A DNA stretch of 64,000 nucleotides from Chryseobacterium sp. GTDB lineage: Bacteria; Bacteroidota; Bacteroidia; Flavobacteriales; Weeksellaceae. The notes beneath the pieces are model-generated. The model saw only the letters and a program-made list of their open reading frames with translations, did not search any database and was not told the DNA's origin. A program made the translations under genes and the position numbers. The stretch lies in NCBI RefSeq assembly GCF_008831505.1, contig NZ_CP044507.1, forward strand, positions 1,922,001 through 1,986,000. The letters run 5' to 3'. Of the stretch, positions 51,416-59,276 are shown in pieces; position 1 is the first letter of the stretch, and the number at the start of each line of letters is the position of its first letter.

Positions 51416-53350
51416 CTAGTCCAGTGCCTCGTATACAGAATTATTACTGATGAATTCCGGCACAATATCCTTCAGGTTCCGCACCACATCAACCTTATCC
51501 CGCCGCAATGCCGCCTTGATCACAAGATTGGTAAGACTGTCAATCTGATTAAAAGGCAAACAAGGATCTTTTGAAATAAGTATTTTCTCGTGATGTGTGG
51601 TCAATGTCTTAGTACCGTCTGTAAGCAGTTCCTCGTAGAGTTTCTCTCCTGGTCTTAGTCCGGTGAATACAATTTTAATATCCAGGTCGGGTTCAAAGCC
51701 CGAAAGCTTGATCATACGTTCGGCCAAATCCAGGATCTTCACCGGCTCACCCATGTCGAAAACGAAGATTTCACCACCTTCTCCCATGGTACCTGCCTCC
51801 AGCACAAGTTCACAGGCCTCGGGAATCGTCATGAAATACCGTACAATATCGGGATGGGTAATAGTAATTGGACCTCCTTTTTCAATTTGCTTCTTGAAGT
51901 GGGGAATCACGGAACCGTTGGACCCTAATACATTTCCAAAACGGGTAGTGATAAATTTCGTTTTATTGTTTTCCACCTCCTGCAGGGCCTGTACATACAG
52001 TTCTGCCGTCCTCTTGGACGCTCCCATTACATTGGTGGGATTTACAGCCTTATCGGTAGAGATCATCACAAACCGGTTCACGCCGTAACGGCTGGAAAGG
52101 AAGGCGAGGTTTTTGGAACCAAGCACATTCACAAGAATGGATTCATGCGGATTTTCCTCAATAAGAGGCACATGCTTGTAGGCAGCCGCATGATAGACCA
52201 TGGAAAAACTGTACTTCTGGAACAGGGGCTCAATACGGTGACGGTTGGAGATATCAGCCAGTACAAACTTAAAGTTAACCTTCGGAAAACTGGCCCGAAG
52301 CTCCAGCTCAATTTCGTAAAGCGGCGTCTCTGCCTGGTCCAGTACCACGATCTGCGCGGGCTCATACTGTGCTACCTGTCTTACGATCTCACTGCCGATA
52401 GAGCCAGCGCCCCCCGTCACCAGGATGGTTTTCCCGTAGTGCCGGCTTTTTATTTCGTCATTCTGTAATTTGATGGTCTTCCTGTTCAGCAGGTCTTCAA
52501 TCTGAAGCGACTTGATGGAGGCATCAGGATCGTTGTTACGTAACTGCTGAAGCGTGGGTGCTTTATATACCTGCAGGTCTTTTTCCAGAAAAAAGGCAAC
52601 CCACTGATTAAGCTCCTCTTTACTCATCATCTCCTTCACTACCAGAATACCGTCAAGCATCAGGTCTTCTTTGGTGGAATGTTCAATCTTGTCTTTGCTG
52701 TAGATGGGTTTCCCCAGCAGGCTGGCCCTGGCCGAATCATTTCGTTGCGTCAGGAAGCCTGCGATATGATAAGGAAGGTTGGGGTTGTCCAGTACTGCCC
52801 TGGCCACAGCTACGGCCTGTTCATCTATCCCGAGTACCCAAATCCGGGTACGCTGTGCACTGCGCCGGTATTCCCTGGCAAAATAAAAAAACTCTTTAAC
52901 AGCCAGCCTGAAGATGAAAAGGAAAATGAAGGAAGTAGTAAAAAATATGGCAGAGAAAGGGATGGACATATAGATCAGCCGTTCACCTGTAACGAGCTTA
53001 AATAGAAAGCTGCCTGCACCTATTGTAAAAGTGGTACAGAAAGTGGCCATAAACAGCTTAAACAGGTCAATAAATGTGGAATGGCGTATGATTCCGGTAA
53101 AAGTCCGGAACAGAAACATATAGAAAACACTGATTCCCAGAATCAGGAAATACATATAATCCCGCCCGTAAAAGACCGACTGTACGCTGTAAGTCAGTTT
53201 TTCAATAACGTAGCATGAGAAGTATATGGCTAAAGCCACGAAACACAGATCAAGGATCAACACGACCCATCGTGGTAAATAGCGGATATCAGTAAGGTTC
53301 ATCAGGGTATCCCCACCGTAAATTTTGTTGCCGACTTTATGAAGCTTCAT
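51416..53350 (-). CDS. PglF/WbpM-type UDP-GlcNAc 4,6-dehydratase (membrane-anchored)
   Basis: 644 residues. Four membrane helices (about residues 15-135) anchor it in the inner membrane, then a CoA-binding-like region and a C-terminal extended SDR domain. The second Rossmann motif is VTGGAGSIGSEIVRQ near residue 310, with STDKAVNPTNVMGASKR carrying the catalytic Lys region and a Met in place of the usual Tyr, as in PglF and WbpM. It makes the 4-keto-6-deoxy intermediate used by the PglE-type aminotransferase encoded just upstream (67 bases) and possibly by the WbpV-like reductase. Confidence 0.95.
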   Translation of the reverse strand: MKLHKVGNKIYGGDTLMNLTDIRYLPRWVVLILDLCFVALAIYFSCYVIEKLTYSVQSVFYGRDYMYFLILGISVFYMFLFRTFTGIIRHSTFIDLFKLFMATFCTTFTIGAGSFLFKLVTGERLIYMSIPFSAIFFTTSFIFLFIFRLAVKEFFYFAREYRRSAQRTRIWVLGIDEQAVAVARAVLDNPNLPYHIAGFLTQRNDSARASLLGKPIYSKDKIEHSTKEDLMLDGILVVKEMMSKEELNQWVAFFLEKDLQVYKAPTLQQLRNNDPDASIKSLQIEDLLNRKTIKLQNDEIKSRHYGKTILVTGGAGSIGSEIVRQVAQYEPAQIVVLDQAETPLYEIELELRASFPKVNFKFVLADISNRHRIEPLFQKYSFSMVYHAAAYKHVPLIEENPHESILVNVLGSKNLAFLSSRYGVNRFVMISTDKAVNPTNVMGASKRTAELYVQALQEVENNKTKFITTRFGNVLGSNGSVIPHFKKQIEKGGPITITHPDIVRYFMTIPEACELVLEAGTMGEGGEIFVFDMGEPVKILDLAERMIKLSGFEPDLDIKIVFTGLRPGEKLYEELLTDGTKTLTTHHEKILISKDPCLPFNQIDSLTNLVIKAALRRDKVDVVRNLKDIVPEFISNNSVYEALD

Positions 53351-53417
53351 ATACGTGCATTTGCGTGAGGGTTAGAGAGTAGTTTTTCATCAATAATTCG
53401 GTGTTTTTTTTGTGGAT

Positions 53418-54575
53418 TTACGCGGTTGGAGACCAGGCTGCATTGGGAACTAAGCACTGTACGCCCTCAGCGATACGCTCGTGCTCTTCAGGTCCCAGAT
53501 TGGAGCCCGACGGCATACAGAGACCGTCGCGAAACAATTCCTCCGAGACTCCGCTACCGAAGAAATCGCTACCCTGAAATACAGGTTGCATATGCATAGG
53601 CTTCCACAGGGGCCGCGATTCAATTCCGCGGTTCAGCAGCTTCAGCCTCATATCTTCGCGTGTAAAACCAGCTTTTGCAGGGTCCACCAGGATAGAGGTA
53701 AGCCAGTGATTGGAGAAGAAATCGTCGTTTGGTTCCGTAAACACTTCAATACCATCTACATCCTTAAAAAGTTCTGAATAAAAGGCCTGATTCCTTCTTC
53801 GTGCCGCTACACGCTCATCCAGTACTTCCATCTGTCCCCTGCCTATACCGGCCGAAATATTACTGAGGCGGTAATTATAACCGATTTGTGAATGTTCGTA
53901 GTGAGCCGCCGCATCCCGGGCCTGCGTGCTCAGGAAAATACATTTCTTTTTAAGTGCCTGATCTTTGGTTACCAGGGCGCCGCCGCCGGAGGTGGTAATA
54001 ATTTTATTTCCGTTAAAGCTTAAGATCGCCATCTTTCCGAAAGTTCCGCATTTCACACCTTTGTAAGTACTGCCCAGGGCCTCCGCAGCATCTTCCAACA
54101 GGGGAACGTTATATTCCTCACAAAGCGCAGTGAGCTCATCCATCTTTGCGGGCATACCGTACAGATGTACAACAATTACAGCTTTTGGCAGCCTGCCCGA
54201 TTTGGCCCGGCTTTCCAGCGCTTCCCGCAGTGCTTCAGGGCACATATTCCAGGTTTCCTTTTCGCTGTCGATGAAAACTGGCCTGGCCCCTACATAAGCA
54301 ATAGGATTTGCTGAAGCGGCAAATGTCATAGACTGGCAGAATACTTCGTCACCTGCGCCAATATTCAGCATAACCAGCGCCAGATGAAGAGCTGCCGTAC
54401 CTGCACTCATCACTGCTACATGGGAGCCGTTACCGAGGTATTCTTCAAGATCCGACTCAAAACCGTTTACATTGGCTCCAAGTGGCGCCACCCAGTTGTC
54501 CGTAAAGGCTTTCTGTATAAATTTCAGCTCATTCCCGCCCATATGCGGTGTGGAAAGTAAAATTTTTGGATTCAT
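53418..54575 (-). CDS. DegT/DnrJ-type PLP aminotransferase, PglE-like
   Basis: About 385 residues. It begins ILLSTPHMGGNELKFIQKAF and continues VAPLGANVNGFESDLEEYLG, closely like Campylobacter PglE, which aminates UDP-4-keto-6-deoxy-GlcNAc at C4. The PLP lysine is in SFNGNKIITTSGGGALV, and AEALGSTYKGVKCGTFG is the family region before it. With the PglF-type gene following, it should make UDP-4-amino-4,6-dideoxy-GlcNAc. The ATG at 54575 is preferred over a TTG three bases upstream. A promoter element lies 170 bases upstream, giving a long leader. Confidence 0.93.
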   Translation of the reverse strand: MNPKILLSTPHMGGNELKFIQKAFTDNWVAPLGANVNGFESDLEEYLGNGSHVAVMSAGTAALHLALVMLNIGAGDEVFCQSMTFAASANPIAYVGARPVFIDSEKETWNMCPEALREALESRAKSGRLPKAVIVVHLYGMPAKMDELTALCEEYNVPLLEDAAEALGSTYKGVKCGTFGKMAILSFNGNKIITTSGGGALVTKDQALKKKCIFLSTQARDAAAHYEHSQIGYNYRLSNISAGIGRGQMEVLDERVAARRRNQAFYSELFKDVDGIEVFTEPNDDFFSNHWLTSILVDPAKAGFTREDMRLKLLNRGIESRPLWKPMHMQPVFQGSDFFGSGVSEELFRDGLCMPSGSNLGPEEHERIAEGVQCLVPNAAWSPTA

Positions 54576-54750
54576 CAAGTGTGTTTTTTAAGGGTCACCG
54601 GTTCAGCAAAAAGTACCGGATTAAGAATAGGTTTTACAGTATAAGGGTAAGATTTGCAAAACACCACCCGATTGATTGCGGATTCATTAACAAATTCATA
54701 TTTCCCGACGGATTTCACCATACTGACTATCTAAGATGACTGTAAGAGCA
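54576..54750 (-). other. Long untranslated leader of the PglE-like gene
   Basis: The 175 bases between the predicted transcription start and the ATG hold no reading frame of note. Long leaders are unusual for this genome's otherwise short ones, so a regulatory RNA structure is possible. I could not define one by eye. Confidence 0.35.
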
Positions 54751-54758
54751 CAAAAATA
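54751..54758 (-). promoter_or_regulatory. Predicted promoter of the pglE-pglF-like genes
   Basis: The minus strand reads TATTTTTG in the context GATGTATTTTTGTGC, almost the same as the rpsO promoter context. It is about 175 bases before the PglE-like ATG. Confidence 0.5.
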
Positions 54759-54863
54759 CATCTTTTAGGCTAATTAATAATAAAATGTGCTGAGATAAAT
54801 CTCACCTGCCTCAGCACCTGCCTTAATAAATCGGACCCACACCATGGACCTGGCACCAAGCGT

Positions 54864-54893
54864 CAAAAAAAAGGGCATTCCGAAAAATGCCCT
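54864..54893 (-). terminator. Terminator after the 73-residue protein gene
   Basis: The stem agggcatt / aatgccct has, in the minus direction, eight T after it. It is about 90 bases past the stop of the 73-residue gene and closes the island operon. No other gene is seen in 54759-54980. Confidence 0.85.
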
Positions 54894-54980
54894 GAGAAAC
54901 AATTATAATACAGTAATTTCCTTACCTACCAACAAAAGGGGGTTGCGGGTAGGACAGCAAATTAAGGTTCCCTGTGCCTC

Positions 54981-55202
54981 TTAGGCAGTTATTCTTAGTT
55001 TTGCGGTTCTGTGGGTTTCCACATTGGTACCGGCACTCATAAAGCCGTTCAGGTCCAGTCGGCCGTTAGGCCCCTCCTTTACACCTCTGCTTTCAAGATA
55101 TTGTCTGCCGCTACCGGCTTTTCCTGTATTTTCAAAGAGGATGTTCAGTTCTCTTTCCAGCCCGGCTCTAGTATCACGTCTTCTGTCTTTATTATTCATC
55201 AT
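54981..55202 (-). CDS. Small 73-residue protein of unknown function
   Basis: A very basic and polar protein starting MMNNKDRRRDTRAGLEREL. Features seen: a possible amphipathic helix in residues 8-25 (RDTRAGLERELNILFEN), a glycine-rich middle (GKAGSGRQYLESRGVKEGPN) and a Thr/Arg-rich end. No signal peptide, membrane segment or cysteine is present. It starts three bases after the stop of the 1199-residue gene, so both are probably translated from one mRNA, and a terminator follows. Partner protein, regulator or a secreted peptide are all open. I do not recognise it. Confidence 0.65.
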   Translation of the reverse strand: MMNNKDRRRDTRAGLERELNILFENTGKAGSGRQYLESRGVKEGPNGRLDLNGFMSAGTNVETHRTAKLRITA

Positions 55203-55205
55203 AAC

Positions 55206-58200
55206 TTAATCATTAATTATTTCGTAAACTGATTCAATATTCTTCTTTGTTATCCTGTGGGCAACTGCGTTGTTAAGCGCATGTTTTACAAAATGCTCAT
55301 AATTCCCCGTCATCCACTGTTCCCTGTTAAAACTTCTGCGTACATACCAGTCCGACATTTTCACCATATTTTGGGTAAGCGGAAAACAGTACTCTGCCAT
55401 CAGACTGCGGATTTTATCAGAAAACTCCTGATCCAGAAACTGTCCGGACTGCAGGTCGTCCAGGACATCCTGAAGCGATGCCAGCGCCAGATGGGGTACA
55501 TACGGCAGGCTGTTGGCAGCCACATCATCACGCAGACTCTGGGATACAGCGGCATACAGTTCAGGATAGCCTGCCTTCTCCAGTTCTGTCCCCGCATCAA
55601 GCAGGTTTTTACGGATGCTTACGTGCTGTATCAGCGCTGCCGCAGCAATCGCTGAAGGTTGCAGTTGGCTTCCAATTGCAGAAGGATTTCTTCTGCATAC
55701 CTGGTAAAGCACCGCACTGCACAGTTCCGAAGCATACTCCGGTTGGTCTCCTGTACACTGCAACAGCAGTTCATTTGCAACCTCCGGAACCTGCGGTGCC
55801 AGCTTCACTAAAGTTTCTTCCGCTCTTATACTTACCGAATTGTCCGGATGATTCAGGTGCCAGATCAGCAGTTGTACCGCAAGCTGGTTGGCGGTGAAAC
55901 CGGCATTTGCGTCATTCAGCCATTTGTATTTATTAACTGAGCTCTTATCAGGACAGACAAGATAGGCGAAATGCCTGCTGATGATATCCAGTAAATCACC
56001 GGCTGGTAATGTGGAGGCCTCAACATCCAGCAGTTGGGCCAGAGCCGTACCAAGTTTTTTGGTACTGAACCCATAATTTTCCGAAGGATGCAGTACATGT
56101 TTGATCCAGCTGGAGCTTAGCTTTTCGCCTGCCTGAGCAATTCCGTTACCGGAACCGTTAAGCCTGTTCATTTCATATAGATTCCCGCAATCGGCTTCCG
56201 TTACGGACTCAGCACATACGGGGTCAAGTTCATTCAGCAACCGTTCAAATCTGATACAGTTGGATGGGGTAAGTTCCATTGCCAGGACCCCTGCAATCAG
56301 GCGTCGTGTTTTCAAACTTAACTGCCGCGTGATCAGTTGCGTCCAGTCAGCGGCAAAGAGATCCGCATGTACTTTGCTGCGTACTTCCGCTTCATTCATG
56401 ATCTGCGCCATCCTTTTACCGTACTGTTTTGCCGACTTGGCTGAAGTATCCGAAGGAGCAAACAGACTGCACAGTGCCAGTTTCAGTACGGGATCACAAT
56501 TCAGATGAATCAGGATTTCCGGTAATGTCTCGCTTTCACGCAGGTTAGCTGCACCCAGATGGTATCCTGCCCCACGTGTGGGAGCATCAAATGTGGACTT
56601 CTCAGCATTCATCAGTACTGTTTCAGGTGCCGGCAGAACTTCAAAACGGTAGTAAGATAGAGCCTTCTCAGCCTGACCGGTTGCCGTAAGGACACCCGCA
56701 AATTCTTCCTTAATGCTTTTCACAGCATTTGGGTAGGACATTTCACCGGAAGCATAATCGAGCAGGGACGCAAACTTTTGCAGTGTGTGACCCGGCGCAC
56801 TGCCAAAATGAATGAGTGCATCATTGATCAGGCAGAACTGAGATTCGTTGCGCCAGAAAGGACCCATCGAACTTTCCAGCATTTGCTGCCAGCAAACGGC
56901 AGCTTTAGTTTTTTCATTGTAAGTTCCAAAGCATACGACTAGGTGCAGCAGCTCTTCACAGCGCTCCCAACGGTTCATCATCCCGGAAATTACATGTTCC
57001 TGCCATGTTTCTGCAAGTTTCAGCACATATTTAATGCTGGATTCACTGTCCGCCAGGGTTTCAGCAGTTACACGGATAACTTTTCTGAATCCTTCACTGT
57101 AAAGTCCCAGTTGCCCGCGGCTGCCTGCAAGCATTGATTTGAGCAGATATTCGAGTTCCCGAGGTAAAGCGTCGCTCGTCAGCACAACAAGTGTTTGATA
57201 AAGTTGCGGGAATACCTGCTCCGGTAAAAGATAGCTTCTTTGCCACTGACTCCTGGACTCCAGACTGAATTTCATCGACTTTATCAGGAGCTGCAGCCTG
57301 TGCTGCAGACGTGCCGGTACTGTTGTACCCGATGCTTTATGGCGAAGCACCATTCCATGGAGGAAATACAGCTCCTCAATTAAATTCTGAAGGTCAGTTT
57401 CCCAGGTTTTCTGAAACCATTTTTTGGCACTGATCTCCGGAATGTCCTCATTACTTAGATACCCACGGCAGGTAGCTGCCAGACGCATCTGTTCAAAGGC
57501 TTGAAGATCAGGGTCTACACGGTTGGAGGCCCAGAGAGATACGGGAGAGTCGGCCGCTAGGTGCTTGGTCATCAGTACCGTAAGTACTTCAGCTCCCGGT
57601 TGGCTGGCCAAAAATAGCTTAATAATGGCTTTAGTCTCTGTAGCGGTTTCAGGAAGCCCGTGAATTCCGAGCATCGCCTCCAGATTGGCAGCCATGCTGC
57701 GCAGTAGTCTGCGTACAGGCAGGCGCGGCTTAAGTACCTCACCGAATACGCGGTGAAATTCCAGCGCGGATTCCGCATAAGCTACAATCCTGTCAGGATC
57801 TTCTTCGCAGTCAAGCAAGTCCTCCAGCTGCTCCCCAGTGCTCAACAGTTCATTGTAAGTAAGCAGAACAGGGTTGTTCCACGCTGCACAGTGGTCCCAG
57901 ATCAGCCTTACCGTATCTTCCTTGCTCCATTCCATATCAGGATAGATACACGGGTCCGGGGCGAACACGGGTGCAGACCAGGGGGTTTTGGCTTCCATCG
58001 CGGCATAATACAGTGCTGACCTTAAACTGTCGTCGAGTTCACTTCGGTACTGTTTGTCTATGCAGGTACGGAGTTGTGCCGCTTCCGCCCAGGCTTCATA
58101 CGCATAAAATTGTCCCAGGTATACAAATGCCCTGTCTGCGCAGATTTTTAAACCGTCATCATGGGTGATATACTGCAGGACTTCCCCAAATTGCTTCTGT

Positions 58201-58805
58201 GCAATTAAACTGTCTGCAATTTCTTCCCTGAATTCAGTAAACGCGGTACGGTAACGTACATTTAGTCTTTTTAGCAGTAGTGCAAGTCTAAGTGATTCCG
58301 CCGGGAGCTGCATCTCCACAGCCAGTTCTGCAGCACGCTTCACATCTTCCATCACCCATTCCGGTTTTACATGTACCCGCGCGGCTTTGTCTGCCCAGTC
58401 CTGCGTGCAGTCCAGTACTGCATTCAGCGGATAGGCCGACTGTGCGTCGTGATACAGCGTATTGGCTACAGAATAAGGATGGTCCGGATACTGGCGGCAA
58501 AACTGCAGCAGCAGGTCGTTGCCCTGCTCCATATAAGCGGCATGCAGTTTCAGAAGAAACCCTTTCAGCGTATCATGTCCTATTTCCAGCGTCTCCAGTG
58601 AGCGGTAAAGATGGCGGATGGCCGACATGGCATAAGCCCTGTCCTCACGCACCTCCAGTGGGAGCATATCCAGAAGGTCATTGGGCGGGATCGGGCCCCG
58701 GGCCTGCGAAAGAAGTACGGAAATCCACAGTCTCGTGCGGTCTTCCAGCAACTCTTCGCCTACGCCCGGATCATAATTCCGGAGTTTTTGGTTATTAAAT
58801 TTCAT
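55206..58805 (-). CDS. Very large helical-repeat protein of unknown function (1199 aa)
   Basis: 1199 residues, soluble, without signal peptide or membrane segment. It appears almost entirely alpha-helical. Short pieces resemble TPR helices (AEAAQLRTCIDK region, about 250) and a HEAT-like repeat at about 980-1015 (HPDNSVSIRAEETLVKLAPQ). No Walker, kinase, nuclease or protease motif was found. The N-terminal YDPGVGEELLEDRTRLWI is not one I know. The start ATG at 58805 lies 48 bases before the lipoprotein stop upstream, on the same strand. It forms a tight pair with the 73-residue gene. A scaffold role is a guess. Confidence 0.85.
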   Translation of the reverse strand: MKFNNQKLRNYDPGVGEELLEDRTRLWISVLLSQARGPIPPNDLLDMLPLEVREDRAYAMSAIRHLYRSLETLEIGHDTLKGFLLKLHAAYMEQGNDLLLQFCRQYPDHPYSVANTLYHDAQSAYPLNAVLDCTQDWADKAARVHVKPEWVMEDVKRAAELAVEMQLPAESLRLALLLKRLNVRYRTAFTEFREEIADSLIAQKQFGEVLQYITHDDGLKICADRAFVYLGQFYAYEAWAEAAQLRTCIDKQYRSELDDSLRSALYYAAMEAKTPWSAPVFAPDPCIYPDMEWSKEDTVRLIWDHCAAWNNPVLLTYNELLSTGEQLEDLLDCEEDPDRIVAYAESALEFHRVFGEVLKPRLPVRRLLRSMAANLEAMLGIHGLPETATETKAIIKLFLASQPGAEVLTVLMTKHLAADSPVSLWASNRVDPDLQAFEQMRLAATCRGYLSNEDIPEISAKKWFQKTWETDLQNLIEELYFLHGMVLRHKASGTTVPARLQHRLQLLIKSMKFSLESRSQWQRSYLLPEQVFPQLYQTLVVLTSDALPRELEYLLKSMLAGSRGQLGLYSEGFRKVIRVTAETLADSESSIKYVLKLAETWQEHVISGMMNRWERCEELLHLVVCFGTYNEKTKAAVCWQQMLESSMGPFWRNESQFCLINDALIHFGSAPGHTLQKFASLLDYASGEMSYPNAVKSIKEEFAGVLTATGQAEKALSYYRFEVLPAPETVLMNAEKSTFDAPTRGAGYHLGAANLRESETLPEILIHLNCDPVLKLALCSLFAPSDTSAKSAKQYGKRMAQIMNEAEVRSKVHADLFAADWTQLITRQLSLKTRRLIAGVLAMELTPSNCIRFERLLNELDPVCAESVTEADCGNLYEMNRLNGSGNGIAQAGEKLSSSWIKHVLHPSENYGFSTKKLGTALAQLLDVEASTLPAGDLLDIISRHFAYLVCPDKSSVNKYKWLNDANAGFTANQLAVQLLIWHLNHPDNSVSIRAEETLVKLAPQVPEVANELLLQCTGDQPEYASELCSAVLYQVCRRNPSAIGSQLQPSAIAAAALIQHVSIRKNLLDAGTELEKAGYPELYAAVSQSLRDDVAANSLPYVPHLALASLQDVLDDLQSGQFLDQEFSDKIRSLMAEYCFPLTQNMVKMSDWYVRRSFNREQWMTGNYEHFVKHALNNAVAHRITKKNIESVYEIIND

Positions 58806-58853
58806 CGCTCAGTTTTCAAGGGGATTGATGGGACTTACATAAACATACCGGGA

Positions 58854-59072
58854 TTATTTTCTTGGCGGGATTGGTGGATCTGTTTCGTCAATTGATGAAG
58901 TTTGCGAAGTGGTAGCTGAATCCTTAGCAGTTGACGCGGCTGAATCACCACCATCCAGGAAAACATTGCCGGTAGGGTTCGTTTCTTCAAAAATTTCTTC
59001 GGCCTGATCGTTACGGCAGGAAGATAATACCATTAGACTTACACACGCTGAGATTGCAATTAATTTTTTCAT
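58854..59072 (-). CDS. Tiny lipoprotein with proline-rich tail
   Basis: 72 residues. The lipobox LSSC places the lipidated Cys at residue 19. The mature 53 residues are acidic, Ser/Thr-rich and apparently unfolded, ending IDETDPPIPPRK. Small lipoproteins of this type, with a short DPP-type tail, occur next to TPR-AraC regulators in Chryseobacterium-like genomes as far as I recall. A promoter element TACATTTG (59089-59096) lies 17 bases upstream. The 1199-residue gene follows 48 bases downstream and may share the transcript. Function unknown. Confidence 0.78.
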   Translation of the reverse strand: MKKLIAISACVSLMVLSSCRNDQAEEIFEETNPTGNVFLDGGDSAASTAKDSATTSQTSSIDETDPPIPPRK

Positions 59073-59088
59073 TTCAATTATTTTTTGT

Positions 59089-59096
59089 CAAATGTA
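59089..59096 (-). promoter_or_regulatory. Predicted promoter of the tiny lipoprotein gene
   Basis: The minus strand reads TACATTTG, matching TAnnTTTG. It lies in the 204-base divergent region between the lipoprotein and the TPR-AraC regulator genes. Confidence 0.55.
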
Positions 59097-59276
59097 TAGC
59101 ACATTTCCATTAATTAAAAACCGTTAGCCTTTTTCAGCGGTATTATTATAAAAAATAACGGTATTTTCTTAAAAAATGCAGGTATTTCAATAAAACTCAA
59201 TTTTAAATATTTACCGTAAAGTACTGTAAATCCGAAGTTTTTTATATATTTACCGATAGTAATAAGCACCCCCTGC

